A stretch of DNA of 64,000 nt from Streptomyces sp. LUP47B (GCF_001746295.1 NZ_MJAH01000002.1:720908-784907); one strand, 5' to 3'. Counted from the stretch's first letter, positions 25,883 through 34,340 are shown. Notes: a model not told the origin generated them from the sequence alone. Made by a program: numbers and translations.

Positions 25883-26225
25883 GCCGGTGGGTCCGCGCCG
25901 GCCCGCGGAGTGCCGTGTGACTTCCTCGGCTGCTTTACTCACCGGTGGGCGGGGTTCTCAGGGTGCGGCCCGGGGGTTCCGGATCACCACCGAGTTGTGG
26001 AAGTTGGGGCTGCTGAGTGGGATGGCGCGGGGCTCGACGATGACGAGAGCATCCCGGGTCGCCGAGCCCCTCGGTGATGGAGTCGCCATAGTCCCGGAGG
26101 AGGCACCGCGGGGCCCCTGGTACGCGGCGTCAGCCACGTGGCCTGCGTCCTGCGGGCGGGTGGTGAGCGGGTCGGCGGTACCGCGTTCTCGGTGCGGACC
26201 GCGGCCCAGGCGTCGGTGGCACACG
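25883..26225. other. Gap between GH26-like gene and tRNA-Ala terminator
   Basis: This stretch of about 340 bp has no strongly supported gene. A minus-strand open frame of 59 codons (25958-26137) is described separately. No repeats were noticed. Confidence 0.4.
25958..26137 (-). CDS. Possible small protein downstream of tRNA-Ala
   Basis: A 59-codon frame starting with GTG behind CAGGACGCAGG. The last 40 codons have mainly G/C third positions and encode a segment ending PNFHNSVVIRNPRAAP. No family was recognised. It follows the tRNA-Ala terminator on the same strand. It could be a genuine small gene, a remnant of one, or chance. Confidence 0.25.
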   Translation of the reverse strand: MADAAYQGPRGASSGTMATPSPRGSATRDALVIVEPRAIPLSSPNFHNSVVIRNPRAAP

Positions 26226-26263
26226 AAAAACCCCTCCGCCCGCGTATCCGCAGGTCGGAGGGG
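26226..26263 (-). terminator. Terminator of tRNA-Ala
   Basis: Minus strand: CCCCTCCGACC ... GGCGGAGGGG followed by TTTTT, a classic intrinsic terminator just downstream of the tRNA. Confidence 0.9.
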
Positions 26264-26273
26264 TCTCCTGAAG

Positions 26274-26346
26274 TGGAGCCTAGGGGAGTCGAACCCCTGA
26301 CATCTGCCATGCAAAGACAGCGCTCTACCAACTGAGCTAAGGCCCC
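26274..26346 (-). tRNA. tRNA-Ala (anticodon TGC)
   Basis: The reverse complement folds as a 73-nt tRNA: acceptor GGGGCCT with AGGCTCC, D-arm AGCTCAGTTGGTAGAGC, anticodon arm CTGTCTTTGCATGGCAG with TGC at 34-36, and T-arm AGGGGTTCGACTCCCCT. CCA is not encoded. Confidence 0.95.
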
Positions 26347-26530
26347 GGGAAGAGAGACGTCCGCCGGAAAAACCACTTACCGGTGGGCGTCGCAGACCAG
26401 AGTACCGGGTCACCCCGGGTATTCCGCAAAAAGATTGGGGGTCCCCGCGAACGACCACTCTCCGTAAGATGCTCGGCGTGGTTCGCTGTCGCGAACCACG
26501 GTTTTTTGGGGAAGCGATGGGGAGACGCAC

Positions 26531-27079
26531 ATGGACGCCGCACAGCAGGAAGCGACCGCAAGAGCGCGGGAACTGCAGCGGAACTGGTATGGGGAGCCGC
26601 TGGGGGCGCTCTTCCGTAAGCTCATAGACGACCTGGGCCTCAACCAGGCTCGTCTCGCGGGGGTACTGGGGCTGTCGGCTCCGATGCTGTCTCAGCTGAT
26701 GAGCGGTCAGCGGGCGAAGATCGGTAATCCCGCCGTGGTCCAGCGGGTGCAGTTGCTGCAGGACCTGGCGGGGCAGGTCGCGGACGGCAGCGTGAGCGCG
26801 GCCGAGGCGACCGAGCGCATGGACGAGATCAAGAAGTCGCAGGGGGGCTCGGTGCTCAGCAACACCACGACCACGACGAGCAGTTCGGGAGCGCCGACGG
26901 TCAAACGGGTCGTCCGCGAGATCCAGTCGCTGCTGCGCTCGGTGGCCGCCGCCGGAGACATAATCGACGCGGCGGACACCCTCGCCCCGACCCACCCGGA
27001 ACTGGCAGAGTTCCTCCGGGTCTACGGCGCCGGCCGCACTTCGGACGCGGTCACGCACTACCAGTCCCACCAGAACTGA
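26531..27079 (+). CDS. Helix-turn-helix DNA-binding protein
   Basis: A 182-residue regulator. The HTH region spans about residues 25-65 (LFRKLIDDLGLNQARLAGVLGLSAPMLSQLMSGQR), an XRE-like Cro/C1 motif. A Ser/Thr-rich linker (SNTTTTTSSSG, about 115-125) leads to a helical C-terminal domain. ATG 26531 follows GGGGAG. It lies 238 bp upstream of a Ser/Thr kinase gene on the same strand; control of, or phosphorylation by, that kinase is possible but unproven. Confidence 0.8.
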   Translation: MDAAQQEATARARELQRNWYGEPLGALFRKLIDDLGLNQARLAGVLGLSAPMLSQLMSGQRAKIGNPAVVQRVQLLQDLAGQVADGSVSAAEATERMDEIKKSQGGSVLSNTTTTTSSSGAPTVKRVVREIQSLLRSVAAAGDIIDAADTLAPTHPELAEFLRVYGAGRTSDAVTHYQSHQN

Positions 27080-27173
27080 GCCGTCCGCCCGGTGGCCGAA
27101 GGGGGTTCGGCAGCCGGGTCGTGGATGTGCAGGCAGCACGGAGGAGCGCGAGGGGGTCGCGCTTCTCGCCGGG

Positions 27174-27199
27174 GGCTGACACACGGGGGTGTGTCAGCC
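27174..27199. repeat. Palindrome between HTH and kinase genes
   Basis: A perfect 10-bp stem GGCTGACACA / TGTGTCAGCC with a 6-nt G-rich loop, 95 bp after the HTH gene and 118 bp before the kinase. It could be a terminator or an operator. Two imperfect copies of CGTATCNCTCATC follow at about 27224 and 27255. Confidence 0.6.
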
Positions 27200-27317
27200 G
27201 CCGAGGAGACGAGGAACACGGGGCCGTATCTCTCATCCGGGAGGCCACGAGGGGTCGTATCGCTCATCGAGGGGGAAGCAAGGGGGGTAACCGCAGGGGG
27301 AGGAGCGACGCGCAGTC

Positions 27318-29780
27318 ATGGGTGAGGTGTTCGCCGGCCGGTACGAGCTGGCCGATCCGATCGGACGCGGAGGCGTCGGCGCCGTCTGGCGTGCCTGGGA
27401 CCACCGGCGCCGCCGCTATGTGGCCGCCAAGGTCCTGCTGCAGAGCGACGCGCATTCCCTGCTGCGCTTCGTCCGCGAACAGGCCCTGCGGATCGATCAC
27501 CCCCATGTCCTCGCGCCCGCCAGCTGGGCCGCCGATGACGACAAGGTCCTGTTCACCATGGACCTGGTCGCCGGCGGTTCGCTGGTCCATCTGGTCGGGG
27601 ACTACGGACCCCTGCCACCGGTGTTCGTCTGCACCCTGCTCGACCAACTCCTCGCGGGGCTGGCCGCGGTGCACGCGGAAGGTGTCGTGCACCGTGACAT
27701 CAAGCCCGCCAACATCCTGCTCGAAGCCACCGGCACCGCCCGCCCACGACTGCGGCTGTCCGACTTCGGCATCGCCATGCGGCTGGGCGAACCACGCCTG
27801 ACCGAGACCAACCTCGTCGTGGGCACGCCCGGCTATCTCGCCCCCGAGCAGATGATGGGCGCGGAACCGGACTTCCCCGCCGACCTGTTCGCCGTCGGTC
27901 TGGTCGCGCTGTACCTCCTGGAGGGCGCCAAGCCCGACGCCAAGGCACTCATCGAGTACTTCGCCACCCATGGCACTCCCGGAGCACCTCAGAGCGTCCC
28001 CGAACCGCTCTGGCAGGTCGTGGCCTCGCTCCTCCAGCCGGATCCCCAGGCCCGCTTCCGCACCGCCACGGGGGCCCGCAAAGCACTCGCCGCCGCCAGA
28101 GAACTCCTCCCGGAGCCCGGCCCCGACGACGAGACCATCGAAATCTTCGACCAACTCGGCTCCCTGCCTCCCGGGTTCGGCCCGGAAGGCCCCCTCAAGC
28201 GAGCCCCGGGCGTGGACCCGAGCAGGACACGGAACGGGGCCTCCGGGGCGGGGGGAGATCCACGCTTCGGGACCGGTGACGGGAGCGGGGGGTCGTTTTG
28301 GGGCGCCGGGGGGAGCGGGGTGCCCTCCGGGGGTGGAGGAGGCGGGGTGCCCTCCGGAGTCGGCGGAGGCGGAGTGCCTTCCGGCGCCGACGGAGGGAGT
28401 GGTGCGCCTTCCCGCCGGGGCGGAGGAACCTCGGGGGCTTTTGCCGTCGGCGGAGGGGACGGGGCGGCTGACTGGCGTGGGGCCGGTGCTGGGCCGGGGG
28501 CCGGTACGGGATCGGGCGCCGGTGCTGGACCGAACGCCGGTGTTCAGCCGGGCGCCGGCACTGGACCGGGCGCCGGTGTCGGCTCCGGTGCTTCTGCTGG
28601 ACCCAGCGCTGGTGCTGGGGCGGGAGCCGGCTCTGGTGCCGGTGTTGGATTCGGTGCCGATGCCGATGTTGCCTCCGGTGCCGGTGAGGTGGACGGGGCG
28701 TCGTCTTGGCCCGGTCAGGGCCACGGCATGACTTCTCGGCCCGGTGCGGCCAATGGGAGCGGTGGAGCGTCCTCCTGGTTCGGAGAGGGAAACGGGGTGG
28801 GCTCCCAGCCCGGTGAAGCGGACGTGGCCCCATTCCGGCCCGGCGACGGGAATGGGCCAGTCTCCTCCCAGCCCCGGGAAGCGAGCGAGGTCCCCTACTG
28901 GCCCGGCGAAGGCAACGAAGCAGCCCTCCGACCCGAGGACAGCGAGTCGCCCCGGCCCAGTGAGAGAAGCGAACCTCCCCAGCCCGGGCAAAGTAACGCC
29001 GCGCCCTGGCTCAGCGAAGGCAGCAAGGCCGCTCGGCATGCCCGACAGAGCAGTCCCGTATCTCCGCCTGTCGAAGGACATACGCCGCCCTGGCGGAGTG
29101 AGGCGAATTCGACGTCCTGGCCCAGGGAAACGAACCCGGCGCCATGGCCCGAACCCGCCAACCAGCCGCCCTGGGCCGACGAGGCGGGCCCCCTGTCCTC
29201 CCCAGGCACCCACGCCCCGGCCGCTCACCCCAACACCGGTGCGGGAGGCAACGACGCGTCCTTCCCGGCCACCGCCCCCGGAACGGGCTCCCAAACACCC
29301 TGGCCCGTGCAGTACGCCCCGCCCGCCCCCACCCAGCCGCCCTCGGTATCGGACACCGGCAGCTTCCATCTGCCACCACCCCGGCCCGCAGACTCCGGCT
29401 CCCAGCCCTCCACCCCACCGGAGCGCCAGGCACAACCGCATCACTACCACCCGCAGGCCCAGGCACAGCCGTACCAGCCCGCCCCGGCCCACTCCGCCTA
29501 CGTCTCCTCCCACGACCCCACACCCCCCACTCATGTCCTGCCCTCCGCCCAACCCCACGCCCCACGCTTCCCCGCGCAGACCCCGACACCAGTCCGGCAC
29601 CAGCCCCAAGCTGATCCCTCTACTGCTTCGTACACCGCTCAGAGCCCGCAGGTTCCACCCCCCGCCCCGTCACTTTCGCGAGCACGCCGCAGCGGCCCAC
29701 CCGCAAAGGTGGCGATCCCCCTCCTGCTGCTGGCCCTGGCCTGCTACGCCGTGGGGTTCTGGGCACTCACCCAGATCTGA
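27318..29780 (+). CDS. Ser/Thr protein kinase with long low-complexity region and C-terminal membrane anchor
   Basis: An 820-residue kinase. The kinase domain occupies residues 8-275: IGRGGVGAVW, Lys38, HRDIKPAN (125-132), DFG (149-151) and GTPGYLAPEQ, so it looks active. Residues about 295-460 are extremely Gly/Ala/Ser-rich with GAGxG repeats. About 460-790 are Pro/Gln/Ser-rich. A single helix at the very C terminus (VAIPLLLLALACYAVGFWAL) makes it tail-anchored with nothing outside, unlike PASTA kinases. ATG 27318 begins the domain; GGGGGAG lies upstream. The signal sensed is unknown. Confidence 0.85.
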   Translation: MGEVFAGRYELADPIGRGGVGAVWRAWDHRRRRYVAAKVLLQSDAHSLLRFVREQALRIDHPHVLAPASWAADDDKVLFTMDLVAGGSLVHLVGDYGPLPPVFVCTLLDQLLAGLAAVHAEGVVHRDIKPANILLEATGTARPRLRLSDFGIAMRLGEPRLTETNLVVGTPGYLAPEQMMGAEPDFPADLFAVGLVALYLLEGAKPDAKALIEYFATHGTPGAPQSVPEPLWQVVASLLQPDPQARFRTATGARKALAAARELLPEPGPDDETIEIFDQLGSLPPGFGPEGPLKRAPGVDPSRTRNGASGAGGDPRFGTGDGSGGSFWGAGGSGVPSGGGGGGVPSGVGGGGVPSGADGGSGAPSRRGGGTSGAFAVGGGDGAADWRGAGAGPGAGTGSGAGAGPNAGVQPGAGTGPGAGVGSGASAGPSAGAGAGAGSGAGVGFGADADVASGAGEVDGASSWPGQGHGMTSRPGAANGSGGASSWFGEGNGVGSQPGEADVAPFRPGDGNGPVSSQPREASEVPYWPGEGNEAALRPEDSESPRPSERSEPPQPGQSNAAPWLSEGSKAARHARQSSPVSPPVEGHTPPWRSEANSTSWPRETNPAPWPEPANQPPWADEAGPLSSPGTHAPAAHPNTGAGGNDASFPATAPGTGSQTPWPVQYAPPAPTQPPSVSDTGSFHLPPPRPADSGSQPSTPPERQAQPHHYHPQAQAQPYQPAPAHSAYVSSHDPTPPTHVLPSAQPHAPRFPAQTPTPVRHQPQADPSTASYTAQSPQVPPPAPSLSRARRSGPPAKVAIPLLLLALACYAVGFWALTQI
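28440..28700 (+). repeat. GAGxG-type coding repeat in the kinase linker
   Basis: DNA of the type GGTGCTGGGCCGGGCGCCGG is repeated imperfectly in units of about 18-30 bp and encodes Gly-Ala-Gly runs. Such repeats expand and shrink readily, so length is expected to vary between strains. Confidence 0.6.
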
Positions 29781-30081
29781 GGGCCCGGCACCTCGGGCGG
29801 CCGCAATCCCAAGCCGCTCGTCCCACGGGCGCCTGCAGTCCTGAATCACCTGCAGGCCCGCACCAACCGCAGGGGGACCCAGCCGTAGCCCGACTCAGCC
29901 ACGGTCCTGACTCACCCGCGCCCGACATCCCACGCAGGCACCGACCTGCGGCAAGGCAGCCACTCGTGATCCGAAGAACCACGGAATCCCCGCCCCGGTA
30001 TGCCCAAGCCCCAGCACCCCATGAACCCCGCACCCCGGCAGGTCCGCGGCCCGCAGCCAACCGCCCAGGCAGCCCCGCCCC
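29781..30081. other. Convergent intergenic region after the kinase
   Basis: No gene was seen. A hairpin GCCTGCAG / CTGCAGGC (29831-29857, 11-nt loop) may end transcription from either side. Confidence 0.4.
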
Positions 30082-31515
30082 CTACACCCCGGCAGCCCTC
30101 CGCCGCCCCACCACAACCCACACCCCGAGCACCACCAACACCACGGTCCCCGCCCCGATCCCCCCGACGGCCACCAGCCTCATTCCGGCATCACCACCGC
30201 CGCCCCCACCACCGTCACCGTCGCTCGAGTCCGCCTCACCCGCCGCCCCGGAGCCCCTCCCGAGCAGCCCCACCTGGAAGATTCCCGACGGCTCGGACTG
30301 TCCCGCGTAACCGGGCCCGACCGTCGCCTCCCCCTTCACCCGCACACGCAGCATCAGGCCGACCGGCCCGTCACCGAACTCCTCACCCACCCGCGCAGCG
30401 AGATGCACGACGAGGTAATAGGCCCCCGCGAACCGCATCCCGTTCACCCGGTCGGAAACGGCGTACCGGTTGTCGTACCCGACCGGCGGCAGTGCAGCGA
30501 GAGCACCCGATTTCTGGCTGCCGTTGTAACTGATGCTGGTGTCGTCGACGAGGCCGCGCACGGGGTTGTACAGCGCCAGATTCACGCCGCCCGGCACGAA
30601 TCCCCCACCCGTCCCGCTGCTGCTCGAACTGCTCAGGTCGGCAGTGGCGTACACCTGCTGTCCCCAGTCGACCGGCACCTCGTAGAACAGCGTCTGCCCG
30701 GGCCTCACGTCGTCGCGCCAGACCCCTTGCTCCAGCGCGGTCGCCGAGCCGAACCCCCCGCCGCCGCGCACCCGCACGGCAGCGCCGGCGGGAGGCGAGG
30801 GCGTGGCCGAGTCCCAGGCCTCGGGCGCACTGGTGGAACCGGTCTTCCGCAACCGCGGTTCCAGCACGGGCGCGAGCTCCAGGTCCCAGTCGCCCGGCGA
30901 GGACTCGGTGCGCAGCACCCGCTCGACGACGACGTAGTACGTACCGGCGCCCTGGCACAGCGACCGGCTCGGCGAGAGCTGACGAGCGCCCCACACGGTG
31001 AGGGGACGCGGGCTGCGGCCGGCGCCGATGCTGGCGGTGTCCGCCGCGGAGCAGGAACGGCCGTCGGCGTCCTGCACGGACACCCTGACGCCTTCGGTGG
31101 GGGTGACCGCCAGGTTCGTCGGGGGTACGGCCGTTGCGGCGACGTACACGGTCGACGTGCCGTCGAGTTGGAGGCGGTAGTAGACCTTGCCGTCACTCGG
31201 CAGCGAACTCCGGTAGGTCGTGCCGGGTTCAAGGCTCTCGGCGTCCGCGGTGTCCGCCGCTCCGGTGATCGACGGGGCGCCTTCGGCGAAGGCGTACGAG
31301 GAAGTCGTAGCGGAGGAAGAAGGAGAGACGGAGGACGAAGCAGAGGCGGGGGGAGATGTGGAGGGCGAGGCCGAGGCGGCGAAGCCAGGAGACCCCGGCG
31401 CACCAGCTACCGCGCCCAGCACGATCCCCACGACGGCCAACTGCCACCACGCCGTACGCCGCCCCATCCCGCGCCACCCCTCCGTGCCCGCGCCCGAGCT
31501 CCTACGACCGTCCAT
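30082..31515 (-). CDS. Secreted, membrane-anchored protein of unknown function
   Basis: A 477-residue protein with an N-terminal signal-like helix (about residues 20-45), a Ser/Pro/Ala-rich linker, and a large extracytoplasmic beta-rich region (YYRLQLDGTSTVYVAATAV, TYYVVVERVL, FYEVPVDWGQQVYATADL, AYYLVVHLAAR). A Gly-rich spacer and a C-terminal membrane helix with a basic RRRAAGV end follow. The repeated Y-x-V/L-x-V strands suggest two or three beta-sandwich modules. No enzyme motif was recognised. It converges on the kinase gene. ATG 31515 was chosen as the start closest to the signal peptide. Confidence 0.7.
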   Translation of the reverse strand: MDGRRSSGAGTEGWRGMGRRTAWWQLAVVGIVLGAVAGAPGSPGFAASASPSTSPPASASSSVSPSSSATTSSYAFAEGAPSITGAADTADAESLEPGTTYRSSLPSDGKVYYRLQLDGTSTVYVAATAVPPTNLAVTPTEGVRVSVQDADGRSCSAADTASIGAGRSPRPLTVWGARQLSPSRSLCQGAGTYYVVVERVLRTESSPGDWDLELAPVLEPRLRKTGSTSAPEAWDSATPSPPAGAAVRVRGGGGFGSATALEQGVWRDDVRPGQTLFYEVPVDWGQQVYATADLSSSSSSGTGGGFVPGGVNLALYNPVRGLVDDTSISYNGSQKSGALAALPPVGYDNRYAVSDRVNGMRFAGAYYLVVHLAARVGEEFGDGPVGLMLRVRVKGEATVGPGYAGQSEPSGIFQVGLLGRGSGAAGEADSSDGDGGGGGGGDAGMRLVAVGGIGAGTVVLVVLGVWVVVGRRRAAGV

Positions 31516-31637
31516 CGATGCGACTCGACCACCTGTGCGGCCGACCGTGGCCCATCCTGCCCCGCAGGACCGCCACGCACCCTCGCAATCCGTAGGACCA
31601 TCCGAAACCCCCGGTCGCCGGCCCCGGGCAACACAAA

Positions 31638-31663
31638 ACCCCGACCGCAACAACGGCCGGGGT
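31638..31663 (-). terminator. Terminator of the DLW-39 gene
   Basis: Minus strand ACCCCGGCCG ... CGGTCGGGGT followed by TTTGTGTT, 24 bp downstream of the stop. Confidence 0.8.
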
Positions 31664-31687
31664 CTGTTCAGAATCGGATCTCGGTAC

Positions 31688-31816
31688 TCACGAACCCGTG
31701 GGCACGGAGTCAGTCGCCTCCGTCCACAGATCCTGCTCGGCGCGATCCGCCTGGATCTGGCGGTACACGAGGAGCCCGCCGATGGCGGCCAGTGCGACCA
31801 GGAGAAGCTTCTTCAC
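31688..31816 (-). CDS. DLW-39 family small membrane protein
   Basis: A 42-residue protein: a basic start (MKKLLLVALAAIGG), one membrane helix, then QADRAEQDLWTEATD, the conserved Asp-Leu-Trp segment that names the family. The gene sits between gyrA and pknB in many actinobacteria, and its role is unknown. GTG 31816 gives the family's usual length. Confidence 0.9.
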   Translation of the reverse strand: MKKLLLVALAAIGGLLVYRQIQADRAEQDLWTEATDSVPTGS

Positions 31817-31880
31817 CGCGCGACCTCGTCTTTCCTTGACGTAGGGGACCTCTGGCGCCCGACTATACACACCGACCGAT

Positions 31881-31890
31881 ACCGATCGGT
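31881..31890. promoter_or_regulatory. Palindrome upstream of DLW-39 gene
   Basis: ACCGATCGGT, a perfect 10-bp palindrome preceded by ACCGACCGAT, 65 bp upstream of the DLW-39 start. A possible operator. Confidence 0.3.
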
Positions 31891-32155
31891 GACCTGCGTC
31901 CCGGCCCTCAACTCCCGTCGCGGACGGCCCAGTAGAAGCGGAGCAGAGACCTCCGATCAGAGGGTGATCACACCTCCACGGACGGTCACTTCAGCCCCTG
32001 TCAACCGCATTTCTCCGCTTTTCCTCTTCTATGCACCCATCCGTGTGGTGTTCATCCGAAGATCGACGCGCCACAGGCCCGGGTCCGTGATTTCGCGACG
32101 CCCATACACATCATGAGGAAAGTACGCAAATCGACCGACCCGAAAGTGAGGGACC

Positions 32156-32491
32156 ATGGCCCTGAACAAGGTCATGAAGCTGTGGACCGTCGTCATCACC
32201 GCCTTCCTCGCGCTGTTCACGGCGCTCGGACTCATCACGACGACCGCCGCCGCTGCCGTACCGCAGACCCAGCCGGCCCGCAACAGCGCCGTCGCACACC
32301 CGGAGCCCCTGGCGATGGCCCATGGCCTCTGGTCCTACGTCAGATCCCTGCCTCCCACGATGAAGCAGCGCATCCGGGCCGAGGCCCACGGCAAGACCCC
32401 CAGCTGCCGCTCCCGCTCCCTCGCCGACACCGACGCGGCCGCAACCACGGAAGCGGACCCAGCCGAACCGGCTGCAGCGGACTGTGCCTGA
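32156..32491 (+). CDS. Small secreted or membrane protein (DUF6344-like)
   Basis: A 111-residue protein with a signal peptide or single helix at residues 10-35 (TVVITAFLALFTALGLITTTAAAA) followed by a short polar region with Cys83 and Cys110. ATG 32156 follows GAGGG. It lies in a patch of accessory genes. The DUF6344 name is a tentative recognition. Confidence 0.65.
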   Translation: MALNKVMKLWTVVITAFLALFTALGLITTTAAAAVPQTQPARNSAVAHPEPLAMAHGLWSYVRSLPPTMKQRIRAEAHGKTPSCRSRSLADTDAAATTEADPAEPAAADCA

Positions 32492-32531
32492 CGTCGCTAC
32501 GCACTATTGCAGTACGCGATAAAACGCCTAA

Positions 32532-32597
32532 ACGCATTGAATACGCATCAAAGACTCCGCAAAGACGCACCGAAGACGCATAAAAGAAGCGCTGAAG
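32532..32597. repeat. Six imperfect 11-bp tandem repeats, A-rich
   Basis: Consecutive units ACGCATTGAAT, ACGCATCAAAG, ACTCCGCAAAG, ACGCACCGAAG, ACGCATAAAAG and AAGCGCTGAAG run without gaps in a region clearly lower in GC than its surroundings. The period is one helical turn, placing A-tracts on one face. The 286-bp gap around it has no gene. Confidence 0.75.
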
Positions 32598-32777
32598 AAA
32601 TGACGACGTCGCGCACAGCACCGCACGGAAACACCCGCCCGTACGCCGAAGACCCCCAACCGGAACCGGCTGAAGGTCTTCGTGTCCGGTGGAGCCAGGA
32701 GGACGGGCTTCGGACGACGCAGCACACGATGGACACGCCATCCGTGTGCGCCGGCCCCAGCCCCCGCTCAGGCGTTC

Positions 32778-33131
32778 TCACTGACGCCGTTGGCCCAGCA
32801 CACAGAACTCGTTGCCTTCAGGGTCCGCCATGACGACCCACGACTGGTCACCCTGACCGATGTCGACACGCTTGGCACCATGAGCTTCAAGGCGAGCCAC
32901 CTCGGCGGCCTGGTCATCAGGCCTGAAGTCGAGATGCAGCCGACTTTTGACTTTCTTGCTCTCGGCGATCCTGACGAATTCCAGCCCTGGCAGGCGGTCC
33001 GGCTCCGGGCGGATCTCGAACTCGTCATCGGACGTGTGAGCCACCACCCAGCCAAGAGCCTCGGCCCACCACTGCCCCAGGGCCGCCGGATCCACCGAGT
33101 GAACGATTACCTGTTCCCATTCCAAGGTCAT
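32778..33131 (-). CDS. VOC/glyoxalase-like protein
   Basis: A 117-residue protein of the vicinal-oxygen-chelate fold: WEQVIVHSVDPAALGQWWAEALGW at the start, RLHLDFRPDDQAAEVARLEAHGAKRVD in the middle, and WVVMADPEGNEFCVL at the end. The pattern fits the actinobacterial glyoxalase-like group whose substrates are mostly unknown. It starts with ATG after a weak site and lies just downstream of a tRNA-Ile 3'-end duplicate. Confidence 0.8.
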   Translation of the reverse strand: MTLEWEQVIVHSVDPAALGQWWAEALGWVVAHTSDDEFEIRPEPDRLPGLEFVRIAESKKVKSRLHLDFRPDDQAAEVARLEAHGAKRVDIGQGDQSWVVMADPEGNEFCVLGQRRQ

Positions 33132-33189
33132 CTGCCGAGTCTAGGCACGCGCGAGGCGGCCTCCGCGACTGATATTCGCCGACGATGAC

Positions 33190-33222
33190 AAGACCCCCAA
33201 CCAAGATCGGCTGGGGGCCTTC
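33190..33222 (-). terminator. Terminator-like hairpin in the distal repeat
   Basis: AAGACCCCCAACC / GGCTGGGGGCCTT with a short loop; the minus strand continues into TCTTGT. It resembles the terminator of tRNA-Ile at 34304-34340. Confidence 0.6.
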
Positions 33223-33236
33223 GTGCTGGTGGGGCT
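33211..33236. repeat. Direct repeat copy 1: tRNA-Ile 3' end plus terminator arm
   Basis: Twenty-six bases identical to 34328-34353. On the minus strand they begin with AGCCCCACCA, the 3' end of tRNA-Ile. The copies bracket about 1.1 kb containing the ALF-repeat gene. Confidence 0.75.
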
Positions 33237-33497
33237 GGTCGGTCACAGGCATTGCTCAGCCACGAATCTTCGCCGTTGACCGCAGGGCGGACGTCCGCGA
33301 TACGGCAGTGACTGGGCTGGTTCGCGTCTGCTGGTGTCAGCTGCTGGTGTCACGCGGCGGGGCGGTCCGGCTCATCGACGGTGCCGAAGCAGGAACCGTG
33401 AGAGGGACATCAACCCAGCCGGCGACACCGGGGGCTCACGGACAAGGAGTCGACGCAGGGTGCCCCACGCTCAGAACGTGATCCGTCGGACCGGCCG

Positions 33498-34082
33498 CTA
33501 GTCGACCTCGTACTGGCCGACCTCCAGGAAGTGGCGCAGCGCTTCCGGGGTGTTGTCGTCGAGGGCGGCGCCGGCCGCTGCGCGCAGGGCGTCGCTGATG
33601 CCGGGATCGGCGAGGAGCCGGAAAATGGCGACCCTGTCGTCCTCGGCCTGGGCCAGGCGGTAGCCCGTCTCCAGCCAGGCGCGCGTCTGCTGGGGATTGT
33701 CGTTGTCGAGAAGCTGGTTGACTTCCGCACGGACGCGCCTGCCGCTGTCCGGGTCGGCGAGAATCCTGGCGAGCGCGACCCGGTCGTCCTCGGCCTGGGC
33801 GAGGGGGTAGCCCGTCTCCAGCCAAGCGCGCATCTCCTCCACGGTGCCGCTGTCGAGGAGCGCGTTCGCCTCCCGGATCACGCGCTTGCCGCTGTCGGGG
33901 TCGGCGAGGATGCGGGATATCGCCACCCGCAGGTCGTCCGCGCTCATCTCGTCGTAGGGCGAGTCGGCCGTCGCGGCGGTCACAGCGGGGGCGATGGGGG
34001 CGGCCATGGACGGCGTAGTGAGTAACAGCGCCGGGGCAAGAGCGCCTGCGGCCACAGCGAGGATCACGCGAGTCGATCTCAT
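33498..34082 (-). CDS. Secreted ALF-repeat protein
   Basis: A 194-residue protein with a signal peptide (residues 1-28, cleavage near SMAAPIA). Three helical repeats of about 45 residues follow, each with DDRVALARILADPDSGRRVRAEVN-type and TRAWLETGYPLAQAEDD-type halves. This matches ALF repeats, abundant in secreted Streptomyces proteins, some of them attached to toxin modules. No toxin or enzyme domain is present here. It is bracketed by the 26-bp direct repeats. Confidence 0.75.
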   Translation of the reverse strand: MRSTRVILAVAAGALAPALLLTTPSMAAPIAPAVTAATADSPYDEMSADDLRVAISRILADPDSGKRVIREANALLDSGTVEEMRAWLETGYPLAQAEDDRVALARILADPDSGRRVRAEVNQLLDNDNPQQTRAWLETGYRLAQAEDDRVAIFRLLADPGISDALRAAAGAALDDNTPEALRHFLEVGQYEVD

Positions 34083-34303
34083 GAGGTCGAACCACCTTTG
34101 TCGTCTTCAAGGAGTGCGGTGCTGGGATTCTCCCAAAGGGGGTTGAGCCGGCGCAGGGCCTTGATCCGGCAACCTACGCCGTTCCTGCTTGCCGGTGCAG
34201 GAACAAGTTGGACGCCACCCCCCGCGCACGCCACCACGGGCCCGCGGTCGGCGGCGCCCCCTCCCGGTGCGGGCCGATCATCGGCTGATGTCTGCCGTAA
34301 ATG

Positions 34304-34340
34304 TCAAAGGCCCCCAGGCGTGCTCGCCTGGGGGCCTTCG
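34304..34340 (-). terminator. Terminator of tRNA-Ile
   Basis: Perfect 14-bp stem AAGGCCCCCAGGCG / CGCCTGGGGGCCTT with a 4-nt loop; the minus strand ends in CCTTTGACATTT. Confidence 0.85.

Larger units (their letters stand above)
33132..33497. other. Gap holding the distal copy of the tRNA-Ile-end repeat
   Basis: This 366-bp stretch has no supported gene. It contains a hairpin and the 26-bp direct repeat at 33211-33236. The rest looks non-coding. Confidence 0.5.

Noticed and set aside
27264..29609. A 781-codon minus-strand frame opposite the second kinase
   Set aside because: It mirrors the low-complexity linker of the kinase; no ribosome site and no recognisable domain.
32492..32777. 11-bp repeat region considered as a CRISPR array
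   Set aside because: Units are 11 bp, imperfect and without spacers, and no cas genes are present.
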